A stretch of 64,000 bases of DNA from SHZL01 sp963815185 (lineage in GTDB: Bacteria > Pseudomonadota > Gammaproteobacteria > Xanthomonadales > SZUA-36), in assembly GCA_963815185.1 (NCBI GenBank), contig CAWFGC010000003.1, forward strand, positions 186,001 through 250,000, in the 5' to 3' direction. Below, piece by piece: positions 63,308 through 64,000 of this stretch. A program made the translations under genes and the position numbers. Position 1 is the stretch's first letter; each line of letters opens with the position of its first letter. The notes below the pieces were generated by a model. The model saw nothing but the letters and a program-made list of their open reading frames with translations, searched no databases and was not told the DNA's origin.

Positions 63308-64000
63308 ATGGACAAAACATTTTTAGATTGGCCCTTTTTTGAACATCCTCATCGGAAATTGGCGCAGGAAGTTGAAGCTTGGGCCAGCGCGAACCTGTCC
63401 GCTATCAGCCAGAAACACCGTGATGTGGACGAAGTATGCCGCCAATTGCTTAAAAAACTGGCTGTTGGTGGCTGGTTACGCTACTCGGTTCCAGCCAAAT
63501 TCGGCGGAGCGTTACCGAAGCTGGATGTCCGCAGTCTCTGCCTGATTCGCGAGATATTGGCCTGCCATTTGGGGCTGGCGGATTTTGTCTTTGCCATGCA
63601 AGGGCTGGGCAGCGGTCCCATTTCACTCTTTGGTAGTGACAAGCTTTGCGCCCGGTATTTGCCAGCCGTAAGACAAGGTGCAAAGTGCGCTGCATTTGCG
63701 CTCTCTGAACCTGGTGCTGGCTCGGATGTTGGCGCCATGAGTACAACTGCGGTGCTGGACGGTGATGAATATGTTTTGAATGGCTGCAAAACCTGGGTAT
63801 CCAATGGTGGTATCGCCGATTTTTATGCGGTATTCGCCCGTGATGACAAGTCGTCAGGTTCCAGCGGTATCAGTTGTTTTGTCGTGGATGCCAATGTTCC
63901 GGGATTTGAAGTCGCAGAACGCATTGATCTCGTTGCACCCCATCCGATGGCAAAATTGACCTTCGACAATTGCCGCATCCACAAAGATCAGCTCGTCGGT
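63308..64000 (+). CDS. Acyl-CoA dehydrogenase family protein (3' end outside the window)
   Basis: An open frame from ATG 63308 to the window edge, 231 codons so far. It reads as the N-terminal two domains of an acyl-CoA dehydrogenase: VDEVCRQLLKKLAVGGWLRY, CAAFALSEPGAGSDVGAMST (the FAD/substrate signature) and LNGCKTWVSNGGIADFYAVF. The start is two bases after the enoyl-CoA hydratase stop, so it is the same operon. An acyl-CoA dehydrogenase next to an aryl-CoA monooxygenase occurs in aminobenzoate and related CoA pathways. The catalytic Glu lies beyond the edge. Confidence 0.85.
   Translation, partial: MDKTFLDWPFFEHPHRKLAQEVEAWASANLSAISQKHRDVDEVCRQLLKKLAVGGWLRYSVPAKFGGALPKLDVRSLCLIREILACHLGLADFVFAMQGLGSGPISLFGSDKLCARYLPAVRQGAKCAAFALSEPGAGSDVGAMSTTAVLDGDEYVLNGCKTWVSNGGIADFYAVFARDDKSSGSSGISCFVVDANVPGFEVAERIDLVAPHPMAKLTFDNCRIHKDQLVG

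Overview
The window looks like a chromosomal segment of a GC-rich Gammaproteobacterium. This is inferred from the gene families: a RimK/RimB S6-modification set, TIGR02444 and DUF6491 proteins, adjacent YcbB-type and YcbK-type murein enzymes, a YhhQ-type queuosine-precursor transporter, UbiX, and an IS91-like element. The wide range of TonB-type uptake, molybdenum hydroxylases and CoA-linked aromatic degradation suggests an aerobic environmental heterotroph. No rRNA, tRNA, CRISPR array or phage module was seen.

Layout. 0-4.2 kb: a sulfotransferase cut by the window edge, a methyltransferase, a glycosyltransferase and a sugar-transfer ATP-grasp, probably the edge of a surface-glycan locus. 4.2-16.5 kb: an accessory region built around four fragments of one IS91-like element. 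Between them lie a CadC-like TPR regulator, an FG-GAP exported protein, an AT-rich sulfotransferase gene, an IS3 fragment, traces of a plasmid/ICE backbone (a conserved small protein and the first codons of an ArdC-like gene), and an IorAB-type molybdenum hydroxylase. 16.5-30 kb: housekeeping and single genes (GNAT, an orphan Pycsar-type membrane effector, QueT, LdtD/MepK murein pair, AhpD-like protein, DUF2779 nuclease, sulfotransferase-like protein, LhgO-like oxidase, DUF6491 lipoprotein, FAH hydrolase, POT transporter, GST). 30-38.3 kb: hydantoinase/oxoprolinase A and B, MAPEG, pirin, and a RimB / desuccinylase-like / RimK set. 38.4-43.2 kb: TIGR02444, UbiX, an EamA transporter, a zinc-ribbon protein and a DCC-lipase maturation factor fusion. 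43.2-54.3 kb: a TonB receptor and an NCS1 permease divergent from a CoxM-CoxS-CoxG-CoxL-like operon, then an eight-haem TPR cytochrome. 54.4-57.5 kb: aminotransferase, threonine aldolase and PhzF in tandem. 57.8-64 kb: a quinone-oxidoreductase-like MDR, a fused salicylyl-CoA/2-aminobenzoyl-CoA monooxygenase-reductase, SDR, enoyl-CoA hydratase and acyl-CoA dehydrogenase (cut by the window edge), a plausible aerobic aryl-CoA degradation operon.

Two features run through the window. First, at least five large inverted-repeat (MITE-like) elements in two families lie directly against stop codons. In four of them a CTAG/TTAG-type target at the repeat edge contains the TAG stop of the adjacent gene; two lie between convergent genes. 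Second, many conserved genes are broken by single-base frameshifts, mostly between 32.5 and 52 kb (HyuB, RimB, DCC-LMF, TonB receptor, NCS1 permease, CoxL). This means either real decay or sequencing indels, so products there were reconstructed by joining frames.
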